Origin: Bacteroidales bacterium
GTDB lineage: Bacteria; Planctomycetota; Planctomycetia; Gemmatales; Gemmataceae
NCBI GenBank assembly: GCA_026931725.1
Contig: JAIXLE010000004.1
Span: 1-64,000, forward strand
DNA: 64,000 bases
Direction of reading: 5' to 3'
This document shows, piece after piece, positions 27,501-36,263 of the stretch. The notes below the pieces were generated by a model, which saw only the letters and a program-made list of their open reading frames with translations, ran no database searches and had not been told where the DNA came from. Position 1 is the stretch's first letter. Each line of letters begins with the position of its first letter. The position numbers and the translations under genes are program-made.

Positions 27501-30500
27501 CTGCCAGTGTCATTTCAGAACGAGGCAGTGGGAAAGCCAACGAATCCGTCAAGGACGGTACAGGTAAGTTAAAGTCAATCCCCCCGGTTACGCCAGTATC
27601 GACCACCGAGGCCGCCCCGTTGGCCATAACGACGGCGGAAGCTGCGGCACCAGGAGTCGAAACCGCTGCACCGGGAACGGTCAGGAAAGCCGCGACATCC
27701 CGCAGGGTGTGCAGCGTCCCCAGATGCTCCGGTTTCACTTGTGGAGCTTGTGGCAACTTCTCCTGTAACGCCGACAGAATTTCCACTCGTTTAATTGAGT
27801 CGACACCCAAGTCTGCATCCAACGACATCCCCAGGTCCAACATCCCCACGGGGTAACCTGTCTTCTCGGACACAACTTCCAGCAACGCCTGCTCGATGCT
27901 GGCATCGGATGAGGCAGCCACTGTTGGTGTTGCTGGTGGAGTGGGCGCAGGGCGAGATTCCACCGCCGGAAGTGGATTCGATTCCTGAGTCGTGGGAGTA
28001 GCTGGCACCACGGTAGCCGTGGTTGGTGCGGGACGCTCCAGCGTGGGAACTGGCATCGGAGCAACAGGCGTTGGCACAAATGCTGGAGCGGGGGGAACCG
28101 TCCGCGGTTGTGGTTGCGGAGTCGCAGTCGGCGCAACGCTCGTCGGAATCGGAGTCGGCAGCACGGCCGGAACGCTCATCGGGTAGACCGGAGCCGGTAC
28201 AGAACCTGTGCCAGCCAATCCACCGGGGAACAAAATCCCTTGTTGATGCGTCACCAGGGTGAATAGCGTGCGTTGGGCCTGTTCCTGAGTTTCCAGAAAT
28301 TGACGGTGCAGTTGCGCCGTTTGTTCCTGCATCCGCTGGAGAGCGGTCAGCGTCTCCTGAGTCATCTGGAGCGCCGGGGCCAAGGCGGCGGGATCGGGAA
28401 CCGGGCCGCGAACGGGCTCGGGCATGTCAGTGTTACCAGCAAGGACCACGGATGAATACGAAGTTGAAGACGCAATCGACAACGCCGGTCGCGGTTCTCG
28501 TTTCGCGCGGGGATGAACCACATTCGCCCCGCTAACGGCAACCGTCAAACCGGGCTTGGCTTCCGCTGGGGCCGGGGAATCATTCTCCGCTTCCCAAGCC
28601 GTGAGACGGACAGCGTGTCCCCGTGCTGCCAACCGGGCCAACGTCGCGGCGAGATCCAGCAGACCAGGGCGTTTGCCGGATGAACTGTCCACCGAGAAAG
28701 CCACCGCGTCAGAGAACCCGGATTCTGTAATGGTTCCTTCGGCCAAACGCGCCAGAACCGAAGCTGGGCCGACTTCCAGGAAGGTACGGATACCCACCCG
28801 GAGCATCGCGGCGATCTCATCGGCGAACGCAACCGGGTTCGCCAGTTGGTGGCCCAACAAATCTCGTGAGGCTCGGGAATCGTGCGGGTATTGCGCAGCC
28901 GTTGTGTTGGCAAAAACGGGAATTGTTCCGGGCGGGAACGGCACATCTTCGAGAGCGGCCCGGAATGGCATCGCCGCGTCCGCAACGAGCGGGCTATGGA
29001 ATGCAGCCGCAACCGATAGCCGAACGCTCCGCACTCCCCGAGCCGAAAGGGCCGCTTCCGCCCGTTGGATTTCCGCAATGGAACCGGAAAGAACGGACTG
29101 CATCGGGGCGTTCTTATTCGCCACAACCACGGCAATCTGTTCCGATCGCACCACCTGTTCGATTTCCGTCAACGGCGCGAACACCGCCAGCATCCCTCCA
29201 GGATCACCTGTACGTTGCTCCGCCATCAAGCGTCCTCGCAGACGCGAAAGCCGGAATAATTCCTCGCGTGTCAACCGGCCCGCAGCCGTCAGTGCGGGGA
29301 GTTCCCCATAGCTGTGCCCAGCCAGAGCCGTAGGGGTGATTCCAAACCGATCGCGGAGTACCTGATACAACCCGATACTGACAGCCCCCAGGGCCGGTTG
29401 CGCGTTCTCAGTCGCTTTGAGCTGCGCTTCCTGTTCTGCTTTCCGGGCTGGATCAAATGCGGTCGGAGGGTAAATTCGATCGGTCAGCCGTCGACCGTCG
29501 GTCTGATCGGGCGACACCGCCGCCACGATCGAATTGGCCGTTGACAGAGCATCCAAACATTCTGGAAACAGCGTAGCAATATCACGCAGCATCCCGACAT
29601 ACTGCGAACCCTGGCCGGGGAACAAAATGCCCAGTCCGCCCGGTGATTGTCCCTGACCGAAGAATGCCGATTCCGCAACCTGCCACTCCGAAACCCCGGT
29701 GGGTGCCGCCAGTTTCCGTTTCACTTCCGCAAGGACAGCGGTAAGATTCGTGGCCCCCTTCTGCACCACCAGAACCAATCGGCACGGTGCCGACACGTCG
29801 AACCGGGATCGCGCCGCACGGGCTTGCTGTGAGAAGGCGTACCAGGAATCGGATTTCCACGACTCCACCTGCTCCAGTATGGCGGTGGGTGTCGCCCCCG
29901 ATGCCGCCCAGATCTCAACGGAACCATCCCAGTCAGGGGCCGTTTTTGCGGGCTGATACTCTTCCAGCACCGCGTGAAAGTTGCTACCGCCGAAGCCGAA
30001 CGCCGAGAGCGCGGCTCGCCGAGGATGTTCCGCCCGTGGCAACCACGGCCGCGCTTGCGTGTTGACGAAAAACGGGGAATCGGCTGCCAAAAGTGGCTCC
30101 ACCGGCTTGGTCACTTTCGCGGTCGGTGGCAAGACTTTGTTGTACAACGCCAACGCCGCCTTGATGAGCGAAGCCGAACCCGCCGCGGCCTTGGTATGTC
30201 CAATCTGCGATTTCACCGAACCGATGGCACACCAGGGACGCGGTTTCTGAGCCGCGATGGCACCGTACACCTCGGTCAACGCGGAGACTTCCACCGCATC
30301 GCCCACCTTCGTTCCGGTTCCGTGGGCTTCGACCAACTCAATCGTATCGGGAGACACGCCCGCCAGACGGTAAGCATTTTGGAGACATTTCTTCTGACCC
30401 GCAGCACTGGGGGCGTAAATGGCGTTCCCTTTTCCGTCGCTGCTGGAGCCGATCCCCTTGATCACGGCATAAATCCGGTCGCCATCCCGTTCCGCATCCG

Positions 30501-31407
30501 TCAGTCGTTTGAGGACAACCACTCCCAAACCTTCTCCGAGGATCGTACCGTCCCCGGCGGCATCGAACGGGCGTGAATGCCCCGTCGGCGACAGGGCGGG
30601 CGTTTTGCTGAAGCACATGAACATGAAGATGTCGTTAAATGTATCGACACCCCCCGTCACCGCGACATCGCATCGCCCCGTGGCCAGTTCGAGTGCGGCC
30701 AGGTGAACCGCCGATAACGAACTCGCACAAGCCGCATCGACGACACAGTTCGTGCCACCGAGATCGAGTTTATTGGCGATCCGCCCGGCTACGACATTCC
30801 CCAGCAAACCCGGAAAGCTGTTTTCCTGCCAGGGAACGTAACTTTCCGCAATCCGGGCTGCCGCCTCTTGAACCGCATCTTCTGGGATGCCCGCCTCACG
30901 CATCGCCTGTTTCCACTTCGGATGTCCCAATCGGGCACCCAATGGGATCACCAGTTCCAGCGTCCCCGTGACACCCAGAATCACGGAGATCCGGTTGCGG
31001 TCGACGGGCTGTGCGGAAGTCGGTCGGGAGGCAGATTCCCGACCCCCGCTGATGATCCCCGCATCGCGGAGGGCCATCTTCGCGGCCACCAAGCCGAGCA
31101 ATTGGGACGTATCCGTGGCCTCGATGTCACGGGGAGCGATGCCGAATTCCAGCGGATTGAACGGAATCGGCTCCAGAAACCCACCCCGGCGGGCGTAGGT
31201 CATATCTGGAGATTTGGGGTCTGCATCGAAATACTCATCAGGGTTCCAGTGCGTCGCCGGAACCTCGGTGATGCAGTCCGTTCCGTTCTTGATATTGGCC
31301 CAGTAGGCACCCGCGCCTTCCGCCTGGGGGAACAGGCAGCCGATCCCGACGATCGCCAACGGGGTCGGTGGAGTTTCACGGGCTGCAGATTCGGTATTCA
31401 ACTTCAT
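24538..31407 (-). CDS. PfaA-like polyunsaturated lipid synthase, KS-MAT-ACP-ACP-KR-DH
   Basis: The 2,289-residue iterative multidomain synthase has the following order. KS is about 15-485 (Cys227 in VDAACASSL, His362 in EAHGTGT, His404 in IGHTKA). Malonyl/acyl-transferase is about 590-900 (GQGSQ, Ser699 in GHSYGE). A Pro/Thr-rich linker precedes two acyl-carrier domains centred on Ser1204 and Ser1343, both DLGVDSIKR. KR is about 1480-1950 (ITGGARGVT; Tyr1873 in AYAVANE). A polyketide-type dehydratase is about 2000-2280, with the H-X3-G-X4-P motif at His2022. This is the PfaA plan, but with two carriers instead of the more usual five to nine. It lies 56 nt after pfaD, and no enoylreductase domain is present, which fits the adjacent pfaD. 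Confidence 0.9.
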   Translation of the reverse strand: MKLNTESAARETPPTPLAIVGIGCLFPQAEGAGAYWANIKNGTDCITEVPATHWNPDEYFDADPKSPDMTYARRGGFLEPIPFNPLEFGIAPRDIEATDTSQLLGLVAAKMALRDAGIISGGRESASRPTSAQPVDRNRISVILGVTGTLELVIPLGARLGHPKWKQAMREAGIPEDAVQEAAARIAESYVPWQENSFPGLLGNVVAGRIANKLDLGGTNCVVDAACASSLSAVHLAALELATGRCDVAVTGGVDTFNDIFMFMCFSKTPALSPTGHSRPFDAAGDGTILGEGLGVVVLKRLTDAERDGDRIYAVIKGIGSSSDGKGNAIYAPSAAGQKKCLQNAYRLAGVSPDTIELVEAHGTGTKVGDAVEVSALTEVYGAIAAQKPRPWCAIGSVKSQIGHTKAAAGSASLIKAALALYNKVLPPTAKVTKPVEPLLAADSPFFVNTQARPWLPRAEHPRRAALSAFGFGGSNFHAVLEEYQPAKTAPDWDGSVEIWAASGATPTAILEQVESWKSDSWYAFSQQARAARSRFDVSAPCRLVLVVQKGATNLTAVLAEVKRKLAAPTGVSEWQVAESAFFGQGQSPGGLGILFPGQGSQYVGMLRDIATLFPECLDALSTANSIVAAVSPDQTDGRRLTDRIYPPTAFDPARKAEQEAQLKATENAQPALGAVSIGLYQVLRDRFGITPTALAGHSYGELPALTAAGRLTREELFRLSRLRGRLMAEQRTGDPGGMLAVFAPLTEIEQVVRSEQIAVVVANKNAPMQSVLSGSIAEIQRAEAALSARGVRSVRLSVAAAFHSPLVADAAMPFRAALEDVPFPPGTIPVFANTTAAQYPHDSRASRDLLGHQLANPVAFADEIAAMLRVGIRTFLEVGPASVLARLAEGTITESGFSDAVAFSVDSSSGKRPGLLDLAATLARLAARGHAVRLTAWEAENDSPAPAEAKPGLTVAVSGANVVHPRAKREPRPALSIASSTSYSSVVLAGNTDMPEPVRGPVPDPAALAPALQMTQETLTALQRMQEQTAQLHRQFLETQEQAQRTLFTLVTHQQGILFPGGLAGTGSVPAPVYPMSVPAVLPTPIPTSVAPTATPQPQPRTVPPAPAFVPTPVAPMPVPTLERPAPTTATVVPATPTTQESNPLPAVESRPAPTPPATPTVAASSDASIEQALLEVVSEKTGYPVGMLDLGMSLDADLGVDSIKRVEILSALQEKLPQAPQVKPEHLGTLHTLRDVAAFLTVPGAAVSTPGAAASAVVMANGAASVVDTGVTGGIDFNLPVPSLTDSLAFPLPRSEMTLAGGLAPAVAEQALLAVVAEKTGYPVEMLDLGMSLDADLGVDSIKRVEILSALQEKLPQAPQVKPEHLGTLHTLRDVAAFLAGAGQHPPSTAKLTAARPVMPTVPRTGAVEPETQKIPSSATIASAFPPETSASIYGVDLLESTPYKGTNPEIVLPIVANLDSIDRSTLQLVDIDANRNRPPLPLPTSGVVVVVGAGDALAERVASAINKRGLTAHLVPWVVPSTQQLPAEVAGLLMVTPARIPPNLALNRVAFQWLQSVGPLLRQSARKSGAAVLATVSRLDGSFGLGDLKPDTDPTAGGLAGLAKTARQEWLETSCKAIDIAPAFVENAPDGAVEAICDELLTIGPVEVGISASHRCTLELARSVGRSPDRPPVFGPQDIVLITGGARGVTAEVAVALAEASHATLILTGRTPAPTGPEPDWLRDQTQETGMKKAIADHLGAAATLQAVGEYYNRVMAQREIRATLARIEAAGSRVAYIPANISIGRQAADLLHQIQVKFGAISGLIHGAGVLADRRIEDLTVEQFDHVYTTKVDGLRHLLELLGHQQNLNGILLFSSTTGRLGRTGQLAYAVANEVLNKTAQVEARKRPNTRVVAINWGPWDGGMVTPALRKVFDAEGVGVIPLADGGRFAVAELVTGSNLVEIVALGKPPRGSTSGSGTPSRNVTHRTPVPGGIPVLGAPTIPPGSLPPNNLTIPPTGLSVAFERTVDIDAHPILRSHVLAGRAVLPMALHVEWLAHAALHGNPGLVFHGLNDLRIIYGVMVEEDYHPALTVLAGRAVKVDKFFHVPVELRGKRRDGREVTHSQAEIVLTAALPKPPEASPKPVVQPYPHPVEEVYRYFLFHGPELHGIEKVEGLTETAFVGSARTAPPPGEWLQNPLRGSWVADPLVLDTAFQMMILWSFAQHGSGSLPCYAGHYRQFRRAFPTHPVQVVIQVKRDLGSSARADIEFCDVDGQVIATLNDYECVIDRGLDQAFRRNQFAPKARV
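27261..27452 (-). repeat. ACP-encoding 192-bp repeat, copy 2 in the protein
   Basis: This segment encodes the second carrier domain (around Ser1343). It matches 27678-27869 nearly base for base, differing at scattered third positions. The offset is 417 bp, with a variable Ala/Pro-rich linker between the copies. Confidence 0.85.
27678..27869 (-). repeat. ACP-encoding 192-bp repeat, copy 1 in the protein
   Basis: This segment encodes the first carrier domain (around Ser1204). The encoded stretch from SEKTGYPV to RDVAAFL is almost identical in both copies, indicating a recent duplication or ongoing gene conversion. Confidence 0.85.
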
Positions 31408-31463
31408 CTCTCATGGCTTAGCCCTTCCCCGGAACGGAAGAAGGGGGCAAATATTCGTCCCGG

Positions 31464-33125
31464 TTATCCTAACCGATTTTCCACTTCTGACTGGCTCAAT
31501 GGGTGGGATGGGAACACGGAATCGGGAAGTTTCACTCCTTGTTGCCGAACGGCCGCTCGACGGAGCTGCAAGCAAGCCCCGTACAGCAAGTTCAACGCAA
31601 TACCCACCACGGTACGGTGTTGGGGAGATTCCAACGGTGATCCTTTCGCCCACTCGTTGAAGGCACCCATCGCGGGACCGCACCAGATTTGATAATCGAC
31701 CTGGCGATCCGGTTCCCCGATATTCGCCCACCGGCTACTCAAGCCCAGATACCAACGGAAGACCAAGGCCATCTGATGCTTGGGGTCCGTCTCCGCTCGG
31801 GGCAGTTGGGTCGGATCACGGTTCAGCCAGAACTCGCGTGTTTGCTTCCAGACTTCCTCATACGAGGCCCGGAACAGATTCTTTTCCACCTGCGCGCGAT
31901 CACCGGCAGGCACCGCCGCCCACTCTGGGTATTGGCGGTAGATTTCGTACAGTTTACCCGCTCGCATGGGGAACATGGTCCCGCGCTTGAGAACTTGGAG
32001 CTTGACTCCCAGCTCAAACATGTCCGCTGCGGGTGCCATCGTCACATCAGCTTGCCCAGCTTCCGCCAACAGCCGCCGTACTTGATGAGAGCTGCCCGAT
32101 TCCAAACAGGCTTGATTGACGGACCCTGTAACAACGTAGGCCGCTCCCATCCCAAACGCCGCGGCGACAGATGCGGGTGTCGCAATCCCGCCCGCCAGCC
32201 CCACTCGCACCGGCTTCGTGTACCGGAACTCCGCTTGCAACCGATCCCGCAGGGCAAGCAGGGTTGGCAATAAGGTGATCGCAGGTCGATTGTCGGTGTG
32301 GCCGCCACTGTCCGCTTCCCCGGTTAAATCATCACACATCGGCACACGCTGCGCGAGTTGCGCTTGCTGTTCCGTGATCTGCCCGGATGCGACGAGTTCC
32401 GCAACGATTCTCGCGGGGGCCGGGGAGAGGAACCGCGTGGCGACTTCCACCCGTGAGACTTTGGCAATGACGCGGTTCCGAATCACCACGCCGCCATCTG
32501 GCCCCACGCTGAGCCCAGCCAATCGGTAACGGACAATCGCGGGGGATAAATCGAGATACGCCGAGGCTTCGACGCGCTCAACTCCACGGCGAATTAAGAG
32601 TTCCGCGACGGCCATTTCATGTGCGGGTTCACCGGGGCTGTGAATCAGATTGACGCAATACGGTCGACCCGCCAACGACGATTGCATCCGTTCCACAGCT
32701 GCAGTCACACGGGCCACGGACAACCCCGCCGCTCCAAAACTGCCCAGCATCCCCGCTCGGCTCATAGCTTCGACAATCTCAACGGAGGCAATGCCATTGG
32801 CCATCGCACCCGTCATGTAGGGGTATTGCAAACCATGATCGGCCAAAAACCCCGGATCACCGAGCTGAGCCGGATGTAACGGAGGAAGGTACGCCAACAG
32901 GGGAAGTGAATCGGGACTCACGGCGGAAAGCGGCCCGAGCCCGGCGGTTCCTCCCGTGGCAACGGCATCGCCCTTGGAGGTGCGGACCACCGCCACAGCG
33001 CTCCGCAGATTCCCGAGAACCGCTGCCATCACAGCGGGGTCCGTGGTGGGGGCAAACGAACCCGCACGCCACCACCCTAACGGGGGACAAGATGTCGGAA
33101 CGGCACTTCCGAAGGATTCTGTCAT
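31464..33125 (-). CDS. pfaD: PfaD-like trans-acting enoylreductase (FMN, nitronate monooxygenase fold)
   Basis: The 553-residue protein begins at MTESFGSAVPTSCPPLGWW, a PfaD-type N-terminus. The frame is open for another 306 bp upstream, but that part is not protein-like. AYVVTGSVNQACLESG and VGLAGGIATPASVAAAFGMGAA form the FMN phosphate-binding part of the TIM barrel. The C-terminal region (FRWYLGLSSRWAN, YQIWCGPAMGAFNEW) is characteristic of PfaD. It reduces enoyl intermediates in trans for the PfaA/PfaC synthase, which has no ER domain. It is the first gene of the pfa-ole run and is divergent from deoC. Confidence 0.92.
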   Translation of the reverse strand: MTESFGSAVPTSCPPLGWWRAGSFAPTTDPAVMAAVLGNLRSAVAVVRTSKGDAVATGGTAGLGPLSAVSPDSLPLLAYLPPLHPAQLGDPGFLADHGLQYPYMTGAMANGIASVEIVEAMSRAGMLGSFGAAGLSVARVTAAVERMQSSLAGRPYCVNLIHSPGEPAHEMAVAELLIRRGVERVEASAYLDLSPAIVRYRLAGLSVGPDGGVVIRNRVIAKVSRVEVATRFLSPAPARIVAELVASGQITEQQAQLAQRVPMCDDLTGEADSGGHTDNRPAITLLPTLLALRDRLQAEFRYTKPVRVGLAGGIATPASVAAAFGMGAAYVVTGSVNQACLESGSSHQVRRLLAEAGQADVTMAPAADMFELGVKLQVLKRGTMFPMRAGKLYEIYRQYPEWAAVPAGDRAQVEKNLFRASYEEVWKQTREFWLNRDPTQLPRAETDPKHQMALVFRWYLGLSSRWANIGEPDRQVDYQIWCGPAMGAFNEWAKGSPLESPQHRTVVGIALNLLYGACLQLRRAAVRQQGVKLPDSVFPSHPLSQSEVENRLG

Positions 33126-33386
33126 TGTGTCAACGTCAAAGATGCAAACCCTGTAGTAGCTATCGGTATACGGCTCATGCGCTGTCGGGACAATACCCGA
33201 GTTGCCGCTCACGATGCGATCCGGGCGGAATCCGCTCGGGAAAGCGTCCGCAGAATGCCGGATCACGACGCACCACCCATTTCCACATCTTCGGAAGGGT
33301 TCAGAATCCTGGCTGTGCGATTCGCTGGGCATGTCAGACAATAGGGGTATGCAGTTCTCCGCGCATTGCGGCCTCAGAGAATCGCC
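33126..33386. promoter_or_regulatory. Divergent promoter region, pfaD and deoC
   Basis: These 261 bp separate two divergent starts and must carry the promoter of the seven-gene pfa-ole run on one strand and of deoC on the other. No confident -35/-10 pair or operator could be picked. ACAATAGG before deoC is a possible -10. pfaD has no obvious Shine-Dalgarno sequence in front of its ATG. Confidence 0.45.
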
Positions 33387-34088
33387 ATGACCCCACCGAC
33401 GCTGGCCGAGTTGGCCAAAATGTTCGATCACTCCTTGTTGAAGCCCACACTCACCGATGCGGAATTAGAGCAAGGATGTTGGCTAGCCCGGCAATACGAT
33501 GTTGCCTCAGTTTGTATCAAACCCTACGCCGTCAAACTCGCCGCAAAACTCCTCGCGGGCAGCAGCGTGCAGGCGAGTACGACGATCGGCTTCCCGCACG
33601 GCGGCCACCGGACACAGGTGAAAGTGTACGAGGCAGAACTGGCTCTGGCGGATGGAGCCACGGAACTCGATATGGTCGTCAACATCGGCAAAGTCCTCTC
33701 GGGGGAGTGGAATGCCGTGGCTTCGGACATTGCCGCTGTGGTGGCCGTGGCCCACGCCAACGGAGCCAAGGTCAAAGTCATTTTTGAGAATGCATTTCTG
33801 AAAGACGAACACAAAATTGCGCTTTGCCGCATCTGCGGCGAAGTCCGAGCCGACTGGGTCAAGACCAGTACCGGCTACGCCGAGACGGGAGCCACCATCG
33901 AGGATCTGAAACTCATGCGACTCCACAGCCCGGCATGGGTGCAAGTCAAAGCAGCTGGCGGGGTCCGCACTTTCGAGAAACTCATGGAAGTCCGGAATAT
34001 CGGTGTCACCCGCATCGGCGCGACCGCGACCCAGGCCATTCTCGAAGAAGCCAGGGGCAAACTACCCAGCACAAAGGCCGTTGAGTGA
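33387..34088 (+). CDS. deoC: Deoxyribose-phosphate aldolase
   Basis: The 233-residue class I aldolase splits 2-deoxyribose 5-phosphate into glyceraldehyde 3-phosphate and acetaldehyde. It starts at MTPPTLAELAKMFDHS; DHSLLKPTLT is the family N-terminus. ELDMVVNIG carries the catalytic Asp, DWVKTSTGYAETGAT carries the Schiff-base Lys, and VQVKAAGGVRT carries the second Lys. Its length is standard. It has no obvious functional link to the lipid operon with which it shares an upstream region. Confidence 0.93.
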   Translation: MTPPTLAELAKMFDHSLLKPTLTDAELEQGCWLARQYDVASVCIKPYAVKLAAKLLAGSSVQASTTIGFPHGGHRTQVKVYEAELALADGATELDMVVNIGKVLSGEWNAVASDIAAVVAVAHANGAKVKVIFENAFLKDEHKIALCRICGEVRADWVKTSTGYAETGATIEDLKLMRLHSPAWVQVKAAGGVRTFEKLMEVRNIGVTRIGATATQAILEEARGKLPSTKAVE

Positions 34089-34096
34089 GGAGCATT

Positions 34097-34130
34097 CCCC
34101 ACGGTGGCGCAGTCCTCCCTTCCCGTGGGG
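34097..34130 (+). terminator. Hairpin between convergent deoC and glycosyltransferase genes
   Basis: CCCCACGG at 34097-34104 pairs with CCGTGGGG at 34123-34130 (8 bp, extendable by G-T pairs) across an 18-nt loop, starting 9 bp after the deoC stop. There is no T-tract, so termination strength is doubtful. Confidence 0.35.
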
Positions 34131-34183
34131 GGAGTGCGTGCGACACTCGAACGTGAAACATTGTGTCGACAGGATCGAATACC

Positions 34184-35419
34184 TTATTTCTCCATCCCAA
34201 CGACTTCGCAACATCTCTCCGATGCACGATCGGCGCAAGGATGCGCTCGGCCCTTCCAGCCGATCGGTTTGCCACACCAGACCCGGAAGGTGGCATACCA
34301 TTGTATCGCCAACAAAATCGCCACACCAAACGGATGCAACACGGCCCCGAACATCGAGGCTCGGAATCGTCGCGCGGTATCGAGTCGAACCGCCAACGAT
34401 AACAGACACGCGATCGCCGATAGTTTCGTAATGATTTCCCCTGGATGCTGGAGAGCGCTTGGGTTATCGGGGGATAGGATCTGTGCAACCATCCCGGCAT
34501 ACACCCAATCCAGCCCCAACGCCAGCAACATGAACGGGAAGATGTGACCGAAACTCAAAAGCACAGTCCACACGCAAATCGACGGCCAGGCACCGATTCC
34601 CTCTCGGGCATTCTTCGACAAACCGTTCCAGACTTGCTCACCATTGTGGTACATTCGGCAAACAGCGATCTCCGTGGCATCGGCAATGTCCGTCTGGAAA
34701 CCACATCGCCGGTAGACTCGTGGCAACGTCATCCCATCATGCATCGAGTGCCGTACCGCAGCATGGCCGCCAACCGTTTCGTAAGCATCCCGTGTCGTCA
34801 GGAACCATTGCCCACACCCCGCGGCGAACCGGGGATTCCGCGTCGAACGCATCTTATACATCGGCAAGTAGTTCGTCAGTAACCAATGGATGAGCGGAAT
34901 GATGAGCTTTTCGAGCAGGGATCCCGTTTCCTGGCGGGGAAAGCCGCTGACGAGTTCCGCCCTTGATACACGCTGGAACGCGATCATTCGCACCAACGCA
35001 TCTGGTGTCAGACGCACATCCGCATCCAGAAACGTCAAAATATCGTATTGTGCCAACCGTGAGAGCGTAAAGCAAGCGTGCTGTTTCCCGCACCATCCCG
35101 CAGGCAGGGACGGCGCAACGGCAAGCCGAACCCGTGGATCGTTTTGAGCGATCGCGTTCACAATTGCGGCCGTGGCATCTTCTGAGTGATCGTCCAAAAC
35201 GATGACTTCGAGTTCCACCCCCGTACTCGCTAGCACCGCATGCACACACGCCCCAATGGAATCAGCTTCGTTGCGTGCGGGGATGAGTACCGAAACACGC
35301 GGTACAGTCCCAGAGGTATCACGCACAGTCGGCGGCGGACGCAGAAGCTGGGTGTTGAACAGATACAAGAGGCTCGGAATGGCGGTCAGCACCAGGCACC
35401 AGGCCGCAAGTTCGATCAC
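34184..35419 (-). CDS. Family 2 glycosyltransferase (CrtQ-like, carotenoid context)
   Basis: The 411-residue membrane-associated GT2 has one N-terminal membrane segment (MIELAAWCLVLTAIPSLLYLF is hydrophobic). The catalytic core shows PRVSVLIPARNEADSI, IVLDDHSEDAT and the metal-binding D-X-D in LTFLDADVRLT. A C-terminal set of membrane helices follows. The layout resembles 4,4'-diaponeurosporenoate glycosyltransferase CrtQ and related hopanoid-type GT2s. It overlaps the acyltransferase gene by four bases. Attachment of a sugar to a carotenoid carboxylate is inferred from the neighbours. Confidence 0.75.
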   Translation of the reverse strand: MIELAAWCLVLTAIPSLLYLFNTQLLRPPPTVRDTSGTVPRVSVLIPARNEADSIGACVHAVLASTGVELEVIVLDDHSEDATAAIVNAIAQNDPRVRLAVAPSLPAGWCGKQHACFTLSRLAQYDILTFLDADVRLTPDALVRMIAFQRVSRAELVSGFPRQETGSLLEKLIIPLIHWLLTNYLPMYKMRSTRNPRFAAGCGQWFLTTRDAYETVGGHAAVRHSMHDGMTLPRVYRRCGFQTDIADATEIAVCRMYHNGEQVWNGLSKNAREGIGAWPSICVWTVLLSFGHIFPFMLLALGLDWVYAGMVAQILSPDNPSALQHPGEIITKLSAIACLLSLAVRLDTARRFRASMFGAVLHPFGVAILLAIQWYATFRVWCGKPIGWKGRAHPCADRASERCCEVVGMEK

Positions 35420-36261
35420 GAATCGACCTCCAAGGATTCCGTTCCGTGGGCAGGGTCAAAGCGACGGCCACGGCCCCAGGCTTTCACACGCCGCCAAACA
35501 TCGTAGAAACCGCCGATGCCCGTTTTGCCACCAAGGACCGTTTCAAAAAGCGCGGGATTGCGGGTGATCGCGTCAGCGCTCAAGGCATCGAGTGTCTGGG
35601 TCAAGGCTTCTTCAATCCGAGTCGTCCACTCTCGACCATTGCCACGATGAGCCGAAATGTCGAGTGGTTCCCCAAACCGCGCGAGCGCCTCAAGCGTACT
35701 TTCGGACCAGAACGAATATTCCAACGCCAATGGTACAATGTAACCCCGTTCCAACCGTGCTGCCAAATGCCCGACACCCGCTCGCAAAGCCAGCGGACGT
35801 TCTCGCACATCGCAGAATCGCCCCTGAGCCGTCACCCACATGACCCGATTCGGTTGCGACATCAGCGTTGTCGCGGTACGCAGGAACGAGGCGGCTCCCC
35901 GTAATGAGGTGGTATCGACTCCAAAAAAGCCCAACCAACGAAAGAAACCATACTTCTCGACGGCCACCCGATCAATCGCGGCGTACTGCTCGCGCGGTTC
36001 GAGTTGCCGACTCAGCACGGTGCAGATCAGCGGATCCCACCACGCGGGATGGTTGAGTACGATGATGATCGGCGCATCACCGTTCGGTAAAGGCGCACTC
36101 CCTCGCGCTACCCGCACGGCGTGAAACCGCTTCCGCACATAACGGAGCGCGTACCGATCCCGGAACCCCCGAAAAAACCAGGCACGGCGCGTGCGGGTGG
36201 GGTCTTCATCACCGACCCGAAGCGGATCGGCAATCGATGCAGATTTCATGGAGAGTGTCAC
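35416..36261 (-). CDS. Lysophospholipid-acyltransferase-like (PlsC-type) acyltransferase
   Basis: The 281-residue protein carries the acyltransferase H-X4-D motif as VLNHPAWWDPL (His71, Asp76), and later WVTAQGRFCDV corresponds to the glycerol-phosphate-binding FPEG-type motif. The start is uncertain: GTG at 36261 lies 2 nt after the desaturase stop, and ATG at 36249 is an alternative. No strong Shine-Dalgarno is seen, so translational coupling is likely. In the carotenoid operon it may acylate the sugar, as CrtO does in staphyloxanthin synthesis; a general phospholipid role is the alternative. Confidence 0.72.
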   Translation of the reverse strand: MTLSMKSASIADPLRVGDEDPTRTRRAWFFRGFRDRYALRYVRKRFHAVRVARGSAPLPNGDAPIIIVLNHPAWWDPLICTVLSRQLEPREQYAAIDRVAVEKYGFFRWLGFFGVDTTSLRGAASFLRTATTLMSQPNRVMWVTAQGRFCDVRERPLALRAGVGHLAARLERGYIVPLALEYSFWSESTLEALARFGEPLDISAHRGNGREWTTRIEEALTQTLDALSADAITRNPALFETVLGGKTGIGGFYDVWRRVKAWGRGRRFDPAHGTESLEVDS

Positions 36262-36263
36262 AG

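Noticed and set aside
27261-27869. Near-identical repeats considered as a mobile or CRISPR-like element
   Set aside because: Both copies encode in-frame acyl-carrier domains within the PfaA-like protein; there are only two and they are fully explained by domain duplication.
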